Source of the DNA: a virus
DNA: 64,000 nucleotides
Direction: 5' to 3' (one strand)
Virus record (IMG/VR): IMGVR_UViG_3300013104_000004
Location: 19,484 to 83,483 of that record
Part shown: positions 37,086 through 44,494 of the stretch, in pieces
Layout of the letters: each line of letters begins with the position of its first letter
Numbering within the stretch: position 1 is the first letter of the stretch
Notes under the pieces: generated by a model
The model's database searches: none
What the model saw: only the letters and a program-made list of their open reading frames with translations
Told to the model about the DNA's origin: nothing
Program-made: the position numbers and the translations under genes

Positions 37086-37411
37086 AGGGAGCCCTTCATC
37101 AGGCCCCGAATATCGACGCCCTGGCGCCGCAGCCACGCGAGTGCTGTGGTGCCAGGGCGCTCCACAATCGCCTGCAGCGCGGGCGTGAAAGTGGCCGCGT
37201 GCGCGTGCACCATCTGGTGACAGATGTGCCCGTAGCCGCCGCCCAGTGTGACCAGGTTCGCCGGCCCATGGTTGTTCCGGTCCTGGCTCCTGAACACGAT
37301 GTGGTGCAGTGCCGCCGGGTCCGCCCAGCGGCCGCACACGCGGCACAGGCCGCGGTCTCGCTCATGCACGGCGCGGCGAGACTTCTCCGGGATGTCCGTC
37401 GACTTGGGCAT
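37082..37411 (-). CDS. HNH endonuclease
   Basis: 109 residues. CRVCGR (23-28) zinc half-site, LHHIVFRSQDRNNHGPANLVTL with the HH/N core, and GHICHQMVHAH at the end give a complete HNH motif. Could be a homing-type or packaging-associated nuclease; HNH proteins often sit near terminase, but here it is among regulators close to attP. Confidence 0.82.
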   Translation of the reverse strand: MPKSTDIPEKSRRAVHERDRGLCRVCGRWADPAALHHIVFRSQDRNNHGPANLVTLGGGYGHICHQMVHAHAATFTPALQAIVERPGTTALAWLRRQGVDIRGLMKGSL

Positions 37412-37512
37412 CAGGGCACGAGCTCGCCGGGCATGTCCGCATCGTCGATCACGACGCCCGTCTCGGGGTGCACCCAGCGGGCCCGCGGCGCGTCGTACCA
37501 GAAGTCAGCCAT
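37411..37512 (-). CDS. Tiny unknown protein
   Basis: 33 residues (MADFWYDAPRARWVHPETGV...). Overlaps start and stop of both neighbours (ATGA type). Acidic end. Probably real because of the tight coupling. Confidence 0.5.
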   Translation of the reverse strand: MADFWYDAPRARWVHPETGVVIDDADMPGELVP

Positions 37513-37778
37513 CAGACGGCCTCGTACGTCTCCGCGAAGATGTCCGGCTTGCAGGGGTAGAACTCACCCTGGACGCCCCGGATGATCCAGTCGCCGGGCG
37601 ACGCCGTCATTACGCCCTCCAGCGTCGCGATCTGGAGGTTACGGATGTCCTGGGTCGAGACGGTCGGCGCGCGGTAGTCCTCGCCATCGACCCAGTGCAT
37701 GATCGCACCCGCCGACGTCGATGAGCCCGTGAACTGGTGTGCCTCGATCTCGACGGGCACCTTGCGGAACATCGGCAT
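37512..37778 (-). CDS. Widespread phage protein, KFRKKPVxVEA type
   Basis: 88 residues. [16 protein letters not shown] at the start and the end [20 protein letters not shown] match a very common small phage family (FRKKPVxxEAxQ ... [25 protein letters not shown]). Function unknown, possibly replication or host-related. The family match is by motif and good. Confidence 0.8.
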   Translation of the reverse strand: [88 protein letters not shown]

Positions 37779-37781
37779 GTC

Positions 37782-37944
37782 TCAGTCCTCTCGTCCGCGG
37801 CGCACAGCCGCCTTCGCCTGGTGCCGCGCGCGCCGCCGCGCCGGCCTCTTCCACCCGTTGCACTCCCAGTGCTGGCAGCCGTCATCGCACGGACTCGCCG
37901 TACGACCGCCCGAGGATCCACCGGCGCCGCTCAGTGCGCGCCAT
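37782..37944 (-). CDS. Small protein, possibly needing a +1 frameshift
   Basis: ATG at 37944 encodes MARTERRRWILGRSYGESVR and stops at GTGCGATGA. The +1 frame continues with CDDGCQHWECNGWKRPARRR to a stop at 37782 just before the next gene's start, has three Cys in a zinc-like spacing, and lacks its own start codon. Either a programmed frameshift (GTG/CGA then TGA) or a sequence error or decay. Confidence 0.35.
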
Positions 37945-38048
37945 CAGTCGTCCTCCTCGACCAGCCAGAAGGCCGCGCGCGTGATGCCCACGGCCAGCAG
38001 CGAGTAGGTCACCAGGCCGACTGCGGCCACCGTTAGCGCGCGCTTCAT
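37944..38048 (-). CDS. Small membrane protein
   Basis: 34 residues from ATG at 38048 (another ATG 12 bases upstream): MKRALTVAAVGLVTYSLLAV then GITRAAFWLVEEDD. One membrane helix with an acidic end. First gene of the 37.1-38.0 leftward group. Confidence 0.6.
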   Translation of the reverse strand: MKRALTVAAVGLVTYSLLAVGITRAAFWLVEEDD

Positions 38049-38060
38049 GCCCCCGACCAT

Positions 38061-38296
38061 CGACCCCTGTCGCGAGGGGTCGCACGATGACACTGCAGGC
38101 ACGTGCCGACAGGCGACGAGGCGGGGCCCGTCCGCCGCGATCCCGTGCACCCATGGGTGCACCGAACGCTCTCAGGTGTACTCAGATGCACAGACCTGCA
38201 TCGAAAGATCCGCATGATTACGCGGATCTCGGTAAAGGCGCAGGTCAGCGATCACTCTTACGGGGGATTCAAGTCCCCCTCCGGACACTTTAGATT
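38061..38296. other. attP region: motif copy, arm-type repeats and tRNA-like core
   Basis: Contains a motif copy CAGGCACGTGCCGACAGGCG (38096-38115); the 18-bp perfect palindrome GTGCACCCATGGGTGCAC (38145-38162); the stem GATCCGC/GCGGATC (38207-38228); and a tRNA-3'-end-like core (38262-38288). With the repeat GTGGGTGCAC pair at 38346-38366 this is the layout of a lambda-type attachment site beside the integrase. Confidence 0.65.
38262..38288 (+). other. attP core resembling 3' end of a Leu-type tRNA
   Basis: GGGGGATTCAAGTCCCCC forms a T-arm-like stem-loop and runs into TCCGGACAC, the 3' acceptor side of a tRNA with 5' GTCCGG. TTCAAGTCCCCCTCCGGACA (38268-38287) is just what a T-loop to acceptor end should look like. 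Phage integrases commonly use this part of tRNA genes as the crossover core. Confidence 0.6.
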
Positions 38297-38340
38297 GGGC
38301 CCCTGACCTCGTGATATGCGAGGCAGGGGCCCTTCGTTTT
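38297..38340 (+). terminator. Strong terminator between attP core and integrase
   Basis: GGGCCCCTG...CAGGGGCCC (38297-38305 / 38324-38332) with inner CCTCG/CGAGG pairing and a TTCGTTTT tail. A very good intrinsic terminator; it would stop transcripts coming through attP from the left and protect integrase from read-through, so int needs its own promoter after it. Confidence 0.88.
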
Positions 38341-38345
38341 ACCCT

Positions 38346-38366
38346 GTGGGTGCACCGTGGGTGCAC
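38346..38366 (+). repeat. Two direct copies of GTGGGTGCAC, 11 bp apart
   Basis: GTGGGTGCAC at 38346-38355 and 38357-38366, one helical turn apart, match both halves of the palindrome at 38145 (ATGGGTGCAC). Sites on both sides of the tRNA-like core look like P and P' arm sites for integrase; this pair also overlaps the likely int promoter. Confidence 0.6.
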
Positions 38367-38411
38367 GGTCAGGGGCGCGGAGGGCTCTCCGGACGTACGA
38401 GGGGAGCCGAA

Positions 38412-39698
38412 GTGGCACGCATCGAGGAACGCAAGCGGGCTGACGGCGGCATCAGCTACCGCGTGTGGTGGCGGCTCGGAGGGACCCGAGATGGCGCACC
38501 CCAGACCGAGACCTTCACCACCCCCGAGCGCGCCGCGTCGTTCAAGCTCGACGTCGAAGACGCCGGCCAGCGATGGCCGCAGGGCTGGGTCAAGGGCTAC
38601 GGCTACCGCCAAGTCGACCCCAGCACACCGACCCTGAGCGACGTCGCCAACTCCTACTTCGACCGCCAGGAGCAGCGCGTCAAACTCAACAAGCTCACCG
38701 CCTACACGCTCCAGCGCTACCGCCGGAACTGGGAGCTCCACCTGGAGCCCGTGCTCGGCGACATCCTCTTCGCCGAACTCACCGACGACGACGTCGCCAA
38801 CCTCGTCGACGAGCTCGCGAGCGACTACTCCGCGAAGAGCATCCGCAACTGGCACGGGACGCTCTTCTCCATCGCCCAGCACGGCGCCGTCAAGAAGAAG
38901 CTCCGGCCCGACAACCCGTGCGTCGGCACCGACCTTCCGGACCCCGTCGACCTGAAGCAGGTGCGCTTCTTCCAGCACGGCGAGTGGGCCCTCTTCCGGG
39001 CCAACCTGAAGGCCGACGTGCACCTGCTCGTCGACCTCATGCTGTCGACCGGGATGCGCTGGGGTGAGGCGTCCGCGCTGCGCTGGAGCGACCTCGCCGA
39101 GGGCCAGGACGGCACCGTTGTCGTGCACATCGAGCGCGCCTGGCAGGCCCGCGGCGAGAAGGACGACGCGCCCATCAAGGACGGCGTCGGCGAGACCAAG
39201 AAGTGGAAGCTCGGACCGCCCAAGGGCCGCAAGGAGCGGTGGGTCGTCGCACCTGCCGACGTGGCCGCGCGCCTCGCCGCGAGCGCCGAGGGGAAGCGTC
39301 CCAGCGACTACGTCTTCACCACGCGCTATGGCAACCCCTGGCGGCACACGGACTTCCACTCCGACCGCTGGCTGCCGGCGGCCAAGGCGGTCCAGAAGAC
39401 CGGCCTCGCGAAGCGCTTCACGCCGCACATGCTGCGCCACACCGCCGTCGTGTGGGCACTGGCCGAGGGCGTCAAGATCGAGGTCGTCTCCGAGATGCTC
39501 GGGCACGCCAGCATCCAGATCACCTACGACGTCTACGGCGGGCTCGTCGACAAGAAGACCCCCGAGATGGCCCAGGCCGTGGCGCGCGGCATGCTCCTCG
39601 CGCAGCAGTCCATCGTGCCGCTACCCAGCCCCGAAGAGGTCGAAGCGCGCGTCATCCGTCCCGGCCTCCGCGGCGAGTCCCGGCGCCGCGCCAGCTGA
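38412..39698 (+). CDS. int: Tyrosine integrase
   Basis: 428 residues from GTG at 38412; longer upstream reading would cross the terminator. N-terminal arm-binding region (RIEERKRADGGISYRVWWR), core-binding domain (about 75-165: LSDVANSYFDRQEQRV ... SAKSIRNWHGTLFSIA), catalytic domain with Arg216 (STGMRWGEASALRW), H339-x-x-R342 (PHMLRHT), His365 (LGHASIQI) and Tyr375 (YDVYGG). All catalytic residues are present. Integrates phage DNA at a host tRNA site. Next to the attP-like region, and an excisionase-like gene lies beyond the downstream terminator. Confidence 0.92.
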   Translation: MARIEERKRADGGISYRVWWRLGGTRDGAPQTETFTTPERAASFKLDVEDAGQRWPQGWVKGYGYRQVDPSTPTLSDVANSYFDRQEQRVKLNKLTAYTLQRYRRNWELHLEPVLGDILFAELTDDDVANLVDELASDYSAKSIRNWHGTLFSIAQHGAVKKKLRPDNPCVGTDLPDPVDLKQVRFFQHGEWALFRANLKADVHLLVDLMLSTGMRWGEASALRWSDLAEGQDGTVVVHIERAWQARGEKDDAPIKDGVGETKKWKLGPPKGRKERWVVAPADVAARLAASAEGKRPSDYVFTTRYGNPWRHTDFHSDRWLPAAKAVQKTGLAKRFTPHMLRHTAVVWALAEGVKIEVVSEMLGHASIQITYDVYGGLVDKKTPEMAQAVARGMLLAQQSIVPLPSPEEVEARVIRPGLRGESRRRAS

Positions 39699-39713
39699 CC
39701 CCAGGCACACAGG

Positions 39714-39747
39714 AAGGGCCCCCTCGGATCTCTCCGTGGGGGCCCTT
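39714..39747. terminator. Bidirectional terminator
   Basis: AAGGGCCCCC (39714-39723) pairs with GGGGGCCCTT (39738-39747). Lies between the convergent int and excisionase-like genes and can end both transcripts. Confidence 0.85.
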
Positions 39748-39806
39748 CGTCCGCTGTCTCAACGGCCTGTCTCGACGCGCCCAGCGCGCCGAAGTCGAGA
39801 AGCAGT

Positions 39807-40067
39807 CTACAGCCGGGAGCGTGCCGTGCTGCGCTCGCGCTCCGCCACCTTCGGCTGCTGCTCGCCGGCCGCGATGATCGCGTCGATGTGCGCCTGCGTG
39901 AAGCGCACCTGCTTGCCGATCTTCGTGAACGGCACCGCGCGCGCCGCCACCTTCTTCCGCAGCCACGACTCCGAGATCGTCAGCACCGCGGCCGCCTCCT
40001 CCATCGTCAGCAGGCGCGGACGGGGGAGCGCGTCGTTACCCTTCGCGTTGGCCGGATTCAGGTTCAT
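39807..40067 (-). CDS. Excisionase-like MerR/HTH_17 DNA-binding protein
   Basis: 86 residues. RLLTMEEAAAVLTISESWLRKKVAARAVPFTKIGKQVRFTQ is a winged HTH_17 domain (BldC/excise type: T.eEaA..L.vs...lr......lP..kiG...rf...di). Such proteins act as excisionases or small regulators. It is the last gene of the leftward replication operon and next to int, so an Xis role is likely but not proven. Confidence 0.78.
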   Translation of the reverse strand: MNLNPANAKGNDALPRPRLLTMEEAAAVLTISESWLRKKVAARAVPFTKIGKQVRFTQAHIDAIIAAGEQQPKVAERERSTARSRL

Positions 40068-40273
40068 ACGTCCGCCCCTCGGTGCTTCAGTAGCGCGGTC
40101 AGCGCCGCCACCCGGCGAGCCGCGGTGGACTGCTGCTCCCCGGCCTTCTTTAAGCGCAGCTGCAGCTCGTCCGTGCGCAGATCCGCGTAGCCGCGGATCT
40201 CCCCGCGCAGGCGCCGCTCACGGGCGTAGGTCGCCTCAGTGCTGTCGGCGTACCGCTCGGTGTACGTGGGCAT
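40064..40273 (-). CDS. Unknown small coiled-coil protein
   Basis: 69 residues (MPTYTERYADSTEATYARER...), charged and helical (DELQLRLKKAGEQQSTAARR). Overlaps both neighbours. Unknown. Confidence 0.6.
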   Translation of the reverse strand: MPTYTERYADSTEATYARERRLRGEIRGYADLRTDELQLRLKKAGEQQSTAARRVAALTALLKHRGADV

Positions 40274-40470
40274 CAGCCGACCTCCTTCCAGTCCGTTGTC
40301 GTGCGCAGAATCCGCACCGTGGCGCCGGGGTGCTGGGCCAGCACCGCACGCTTGCGCTCCATCGCGTGGTCGAGCGACGTGAACTTCCCGCCGCCCTTCT
40401 CGCGGTAGCGGAGGCCGTCCCCGGGGGCCGTGTGGACCTCGACGTAGAGCAGCTCCTTCGGGGCGGTCAC
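40273..40470 (-). CDS. Unknown small protein
   Basis: 65 residues from GTG at 40470. LLYVEVHTAPGDGLRYREKG, then ERKRAVLAQHPGATVRILRT. Starts over the upstream stop. Unknown. Confidence 0.6.
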   Translation of the reverse strand: MTAPKELLYVEVHTAPGDGLRYREKGGGKFTSLDHAMERKRAVLAQHPGATVRILRTTTDWKEVG

Positions 40471-40724
40471 GGCTCCACCGCGCGCACGTCTGTCACCTGG
40501 ATATCGACGCACTCGCTGACGAGCGCCTGGTCCAGCGTGAGGTCCCAGAGGTGGTCCTCGATGCTCTTCCTGTCGGCGAGCAGGTAGGCGCGCATCATGG
40601 CGTCAGAGTCCTTCTCCCGGCCGAGCCAGGTGAAGTACTCCGCGAGGTCCAGCTCGACCTCCACGTTCCACTGCTCGGCCGTCTCGAACGTGACCTTGAC
40701 GGTTCGCTTTCCGGGGGCGGTCAT
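40467..40724 (-). CDS. Unknown small protein
   Basis: 85 residues. VKVTFETAEQWNVEVELDLAEYFTWLGREKD then a helical second half. No recognised family. Confidence 0.6.
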   Translation of the reverse strand: MTAPGKRTVKVTFETAEQWNVEVELDLAEYFTWLGREKDSDAMMRAYLLADRKSIEDHLWDLTLDQALVSECVDIQVTDVRAVEP

Positions 40725-40924
40725 CGGTCGACCGACAGGGACAGGGTCAGGGTCGACGTCCCGGGGTCGAGCTGGTGGCCGCCGTGGTCGACACGCAGCG
40801 CCACCCGGGCATCCACCGAGACTCCGGCCTTCTCGCCAGCGTCAACGAGCGCCACCAGATCGCCGAACGCGAAGGCGCTCGTCGTCCCGGTGACCGTCAC
40901 CGTCTGCGTGATCTTGGCGGCCAT
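40721..40924 (-). CDS. Unknown small protein
   Basis: 67 residues, beta-rich (ITQTVTVTGTTSAFAFGDLV, LTLSLSVDR). Coupled to MazG by overlap. Unknown. Confidence 0.6.
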   Translation of the reverse strand: MAAKITQTVTVTGTTSAFAFGDLVALVDAGEKAGVSVDARVALRVDHGGHQLDPGTSTLTLSLSVDR

Positions 40925-41262
40925 CAGCGGTTGTCCCCGCTGCCCTGCAGGACGTTCCGGTTCTTGCGGTCGTACAGCTTCGCGAGGTTCGCCTCGGCGA
41001 TGTTCTCCAGCGGGTACTGGAGCTCCTCCGCCGTGCGCGCGACGTACCAGAGCAGGTCGCCCAGCTCGGCCGCGATCGCCTCGCGCTTCTCGGCGGAGAC
41101 GAAGCCCGCGTCGTCGCGGAGGATCTTCTTGATCTTGCCCTGGACCTCGCCGGCCTCACCCAGCCCGAGGCCAACGTAGGCCAGTGCCATGGCGGAGCCG
41201 GTGCCCGCCTCGGGGTAGATGGCGGTCGCGTGGATCGCCGTCTGGTAGTCGTTGAAACGCAT
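40924..41262 (-). CDS. MazG-like nucleotide pyrophosphohydrolase
   Basis: 112 residues. GLGLGEAGEVQGKIKKILRD and KREAIAAELGDLLWYVART carry the ExxE-x12-28-ExxD metal-binding set of the MazG family. Hydrolyses NTPs or dNTPs to monophosphate and PPi; phage versions tune nucleotide pools or ppGpp. A second nucleotide enzyme is encoded at 51686. Confidence 0.82.
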   Translation of the reverse strand: MRFNDYQTAIHATAIYPEAGTGSAMALAYVGLGLGEAGEVQGKIKKILRDDAGFVSAEKREAIAAELGDLLWYVARTAEELQYPLENIAEANLAKLYDRKNRNVLQGSGDNR

Positions 41263-41275
41263 CGTGCTCGTCCTC

Positions 41276-41926
41276 TCAGAACGGGTTCTCGCTGACGGCC
41301 TCGATGGCCGCCACGCGCTCGTCGGTGTCTTCCTTGCGGACCCACGGGAGCCGCACCGCGGTGAACTTCCTCGCGAGCGACGCGCTCACGTAGCCGTCCT
41401 CCAGCAGCCCCGCGTTGCCCATCGCCTGGAGCACCGCGGCGTACTGCTCCCAGGTCATCTCGTGGTCCACGTAGAGGTGGAAGTGGCCCGGTGTCGACGA
41501 CGGCACGAGGCGCGCCGGCAGGTCCAGGTCGATCACGACCTTGTGCGCCTCCCACGACGCGCTGAGACCCCGCGCGGTCATGCTCTGGCCCTTGTCGACG
41601 CGGGACGTGGTGACGTGCGCCTTGGCGGCCTCGGTCGTGTCGAACCGGCCCGCCGCGGCGTCGTAGCTGTCGAACACGTCGACCGTCTGCAGCACCTGCC
41701 CACGCAACGGCAGGAGCCCACGCTTCTCGTACGGCTTCGGGCTGCGCAGGGCGCGCTTCGCGTACTCCCGCAGCGCCGCGTCGAGCAGATCATGCGCCAG
41801 GTCGAGCGACGCGGAAGAGTCGGCCGTCAGGCGGCCGTCGTTGTTCTCGATCCGTCCACCCATCTCGATGATCCGGGAGTACAGCTCGTCGTCCGTCAGT
41901 AGCGCGGCACCGTGCTCGTAGCCCAT
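41276..41926 (-). CDS. Unknown protein
   Basis: 216 residues from ATG at 41926 overlapping the upstream stop. Acidic N-terminus (DDELYSRIIEMGGRIENNDG), a central beta part (KVVIDLDLPARLVPSSTPGH), then RKEDTDERVAAIEA. No family recognised. Contains a motif-like site at about 41690. Confidence 0.65.
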   Translation of the reverse strand: MGYEHGAALLTDDELYSRIIEMGGRIENNDGRLTADSSASLDLAHDLLDAALREYAKRALRSPKPYEKRGLLPLRGQVLQTVDVFDSYDAAAGRFDTTEAAKAHVTTSRVDKGQSMTARGLSASWEAHKVVIDLDLPARLVPSSTPGHFHLYVDHEMTWEQYAAVLQAMGNAGLLEDGYVSASLARKFTAVRLPWVRKEDTDERVAAIEAVSENPF

Positions 41927-42360
41927 CAGACCCGCCTCCCTGCCAGGCCGTCCAGCCACTCGGCGATGTCGGCCGCGACGTGCGGGTACTCCCCGCCGAC
42001 GAGGTCCTGGTACGTCTCCAGCGCCCCGCGGGCGTGGATGTCGTGCTCGGGGTCGAGCACAAAGAAGCGGCAGTCGGCGTGCCGGCCGGACGGGTCGTTG
42101 CGGCGCTTCACGTCATACTTCGCGTAGATGCCGCGGTCGCTGTCCGGGCGCGGGTCCTTGGCCTCGATGTCGACCAGGTCGACGAGGTTGCCCGTGCCGA
42201 TCGTCTCGGCGAGGAAGGTCGCCGCCTTGTAGACGGTCCGCCCGTACCGACGCACTCCGTTCGCCGGCAGAGCCCAACGCTCCCGGTCCTTCTCGTACTG
42301 CTCCAGATCGTCGTACTCGATCTCGATGATGCGCATCACGCGCACGCGGTCGGTCGCCAT
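41926..42360 (-). CDS. Conserved-type actinophage protein (RFFVLDxxHD)
   Basis: 144 residues. The C-terminal DCRFFVLDPEHDIHARGALE matches a frequent actinophage protein family with a RYFVLDY-HDPxAR motif. N-terminal half IIEIEYDDLEQYEKDRERW. Function unknown; usually found in replication or early regions. Confidence 0.7.
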   Translation of the reverse strand: MATDRVRVMRIIEIEYDDLEQYEKDRERWALPANGVRRYGRTVYKAATFLAETIGTGNLVDLVDIEAKDPRPDSDRGIYAKYDVKRRNDPSGRHADCRFFVLDPEHDIHARGALETYQDLVGGEYPHVAADIAEWLDGLAGRRV

Positions 42361-42467
42361 CAGCGGTGCCCCTTCATCTGGTTGAGCACCTCGGCGCCGA
42401 TGAAGAAGGTCCAGAACGCCACCACGTAGATCAGGCACGCGAACGCGCGCCGCAGCTCCTTGCCCAT
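42360..42467 (-). CDS. Small membrane protein
   Basis: 35 residues (MGKELRRAFACLIYVVAFWT...) with one membrane helix and a basic start. Overlaps the neighbours' start and stop. Unknown. Confidence 0.55.
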   Translation of the reverse strand: MGKELRRAFACLIYVVAFWTFFIGAEVLNQMKGHR

Positions 42468-42712
42468 CAATCCTCCTCCTGCCCCTCGCGGGGCTGCCGC
42501 TTGTAGTTCCGCTCGATCTCCCAGGCGAAGTCCTGGAGCCTGTCCACGAGCTCGCGGGCGTCCGGCCCGAACTCCTCGTGCTCGAACGAGATGAGGAAGG
42601 ACCGGGCCATGGACAGGTCCTTCCGGTCGTCGCTGGCGAACGTCGCCATCAACTCGATGCCGCCCTCGGCGATCTGCAGGCTCAGCACCTGCGCAGGCTG
42701 GTTCTCGTCCAT
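42467..42712 (-). CDS. Unknown acidic small protein
   Basis: 81 residues. QVLSLQIAEGGIELMATFAS then helical LVDRLQDFAWEIERNYKRQ and an acidic tail. Coupled to WhiB upstream. A partial motif copy (CTCAGCACCTGCGCAGG) lies inside. Confidence 0.6.
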   Translation of the reverse strand: MDENQPAQVLSLQIAEGGIELMATFASDDRKDLSMARSFLISFEHEEFGPDARELVDRLQDFAWEIERNYKRQPREGQEED

Positions 42713-43017
42713 CACGCACTCACTTTCTGGCCGGTCCTGAACTGGAGCCGGAGCCCGTTGATGTAGCCCTGCCGCTGCTTCGCCGGGAGCCGCGCGCGGT
42801 CTCCCTCCGTCATGCCGCCCCAGACCCCCTGGGCCTCCTCGTGGTTCACGAGGGACTCCAGGAGGCAGGACTGGACGAAGGGGCAGCGCGCGCGGCACAC
42901 GGCCGCCGCCTGTGCCTGTCGCGCGGCGTTCGGGTCGTGCCACAGCTCCGGGTCGTTCTGGCAGACCTGCGAGCCGTCGGTCTGCGCGATCCACTCCCAG
43001 TCGTGGTCGCGCCTCAC
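42712..43017 (-). CDS. whiB: WhiB-family Fe-S regulator
   Basis: 101 residues from GTG. C19, C41, C45 and C51 (VCQND ... VCRARCPFVQSCL) bind the Fe-S cluster; the usual CxxC is here C-x3-C, slightly odd. The G-V-W-G-G turn (GVWGGMTEGDRARL) is diagnostic and the C-terminus is basic. Wbl proteins bind sigma factor region 4 and act as redox-sensitive regulators; phage versions can shut off host WhiB2 or alter exclusion. Confidence 0.88.
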   Translation of the reverse strand: MRRDHDWEWIAQTDGSQVCQNDPELWHDPNAARQAQAAAVCRARCPFVQSCLLESLVNHEEAQGVWGGMTEGDRARLPAKQRQGYINGLRLQFRTGQKVSA

Positions 43018-43595
43018 GCCGTAGGCCACGTGACGCCCCCCATCGCCTGGAGGTTCACCTGGGGGAGCGAAGCCTCCAGCGGGACGTCGTACTGCCGAGC
43101 GCCCATGGCCGCGATGACGAGCGCGTCCGCGACGTCGTTGCCCGTCACGTCGGCGTCGATGTAGCGGCGGATCACCGCGGCCAGGACCTCGTCCTTCTGC
43201 GAGTTGCCCTTGCCGGTCGCGTACTTCATGCGGCCACCAGGGGTGACGACGTAGAACGGCACGCCCCACTGCCACAGCTGGTGCGTGATGATGCCCCAGA
43301 GGCCGAAGATCTGGACGACCGACGAGCCCTTCGCGCCCATGGCCGTGCCCTCGATGCCGACGATCAGGTCGGCCGGCGCGCCCTCGTCCGCGCATGCCGA
43401 GGACGTCGGCTCGTAGCCCATCTCGTGGCCGCGGCGACCGCCCCAGATCGCCCGCTCGATCTCGTCGAGGATGTTCTGGACGCGCTGCGCGCCCACCTGC
43501 TTCGAGCGCACCCGCTTCGTCTCCACGACCCGCCCCCCCTCCACCAGCACGAGGCCGGTGGAGGTGAGGCTCGGGTCGATCCCGAGGACGCGCAT
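43014..43595 (-). CDS. RuvC-like Holliday-junction resolvase
   Basis: 193 residues from ATG at 43595. Acidic active-site set: D7 in VLGIDPS, E82 in VGIEGT and D154/D157 in GNDVADAL, in the RNase H-fold order of RuvC. KYATGKGNSQKDEV is also RuvC-like (ATGxGxAxKxqV). Resolves recombination or replication branches before packaging. Pairs logically with the RuvB-like ATPase at 34068. Confidence 0.85.
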   Translation of the reverse strand: MRVLGIDPSLTSTGLVLVEGGRVVETKRVRSKQVGAQRVQNILDEIERAIWGGRRGHEMGYEPTSSACADEGAPADLIVGIEGTAMGAKGSSVVQIFGLWGIITHQLWQWGVPFYVVTPGGRMKYATGKGNSQKDEVLAAVIRRYIDADVTGNDVADALVIAAMGARQYDVPLEASLPQVNLQAMGGVTWPTA

Positions 43596-43816
43596 CAGAA
43601 CTGCACCTCCGCGACTGCGGTCGGGACGAACGCCGTGTCGGCGAGCTGGATCTGCACGCGCACGGCGTGCTGGTTCGGCCCGATCGTCTCGGGCCGGGTC
43701 TTGCGCATCGCAACGATGTGCATCTCGGTCATGCGGCGCGAATCGCGCCAGTGACGGCGCCGGCCCTCGACGACCGCCCACATCTCCGCCTGGAGCATCC
43801 CGTCGTCGTCAGGCAC
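43595..43816 (-). CDS. Unknown small protein
   Basis: 73 residues (MPDDDGMLQAEMWAVVEGRR...). Ends QIQLADTAFVPTAVAEVQF. Stop overlaps the RuvC-like start. Unknown. Confidence 0.6.
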   Translation of the reverse strand: MPDDDGMLQAEMWAVVEGRRRHWRDSRRMTEMHIVAMRKTRPETIGPNQHAVRVQIQLADTAFVPTAVAEVQF

Positions 43817-44159
43817 GGATGATCCCGATGTCGTTGGGGTCCGTCGGGTCGAACGGCACGAAGCCGGCCGAGATCGCCTTGACCGTCTGCTCGCGCTGCA
43901 GCTGGCCGTTCTTGTCGACGTAGTGCTTCACCGAGGTGACGCGCGCCTCGACCACGATCCGCACCCGGTCGTCGGTGCCGAGCACCAGGCCGTTGACGTC
44001 GTCGATCGACGCCAGACCGGTGAACTTCACCTCGGTGCCGGCGACCTCCTTGCCCTCGAACTTCGGGATCTCGGGCGCCGGGTCGGGCTCGCCGTAGGGC
44101 TCGTCGACCTCGTCCTCCAGCTCGAAGGGAGGGACCTCGTCGGTGGGGTTGATGCTCAT
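43809..44159 (-). CDS. Conserved-type actinophage protein
   Basis: 116 residues. Acidic N-terminus, then VKFTGLASIDDVNGLVLGTDDRVRIVVEARV and NGQLQREQTVKAIS, which match a common actinophage protein (F.G...D...LG.dd.v...v...V......G.L.R..T.k). Unknown function, usually near recombination genes. Confidence 0.68.
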   Translation of the reverse strand: MSINPTDEVPPFELEDEVDEPYGEPDPAPEIPKFEGKEVAGTEVKFTGLASIDDVNGLVLGTDDRVRIVVEARVTSVKHYVDKNGQLQREQTVKAISAGFVPFDPTDPNDIGIIRA

Positions 44160-44494
44160 GGTGTTCCTTCCTGGGGGTCAAACGGATGGGTTCGGTGGCA
44201 GCGGGGGCAGACCCACCAGGGGTCCGTCCCGCCGAGTCGGTAGAACGCCAGCTGGTCCGGTCGGGCCGGCGCCGCGAAGTCGCGACAGCAGCTGCTCGGC
44301 AGCCGCGTAGTTCGCCACAGGGCCCACTCGGTCCCGTGGCGGCACGAGCCGCAGGTGCCGTTCTCCAGCGGGCTGCTGCAGCCGTCCTCGTAGCGGTGGC
44401 CGCACTTCAGGCACCGGTGCGCGTGCCAGCCCTTCAGCGTCGGCAGGGCGGCGTGCGTAGAGCTCGCAGCCTTCGGCTTCCACTTGTGGCTCAC
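44156..44494 (-). CDS. Protein with several zinc ribbons
   Basis: 112 residues. Three Cys pairs: HRCLKCGHRYEDGC, GTCGSCRHG and WVCPRCHRTH. Likely binds two or more zinc ions and possibly nucleic acid. Lies inside the long overlap with the frame starting at 44597. Confidence 0.65.
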   Translation of the reverse strand: MSHKWKPKAASSTHAALPTLKGWHAHRCLKCGHRYEDGCSSPLENGTCGSCRHGTEWALWRTTRLPSSCCRDFAAPARPDQLAFYRLGGTDPWWVCPRCHRTHPFDPQEGTP

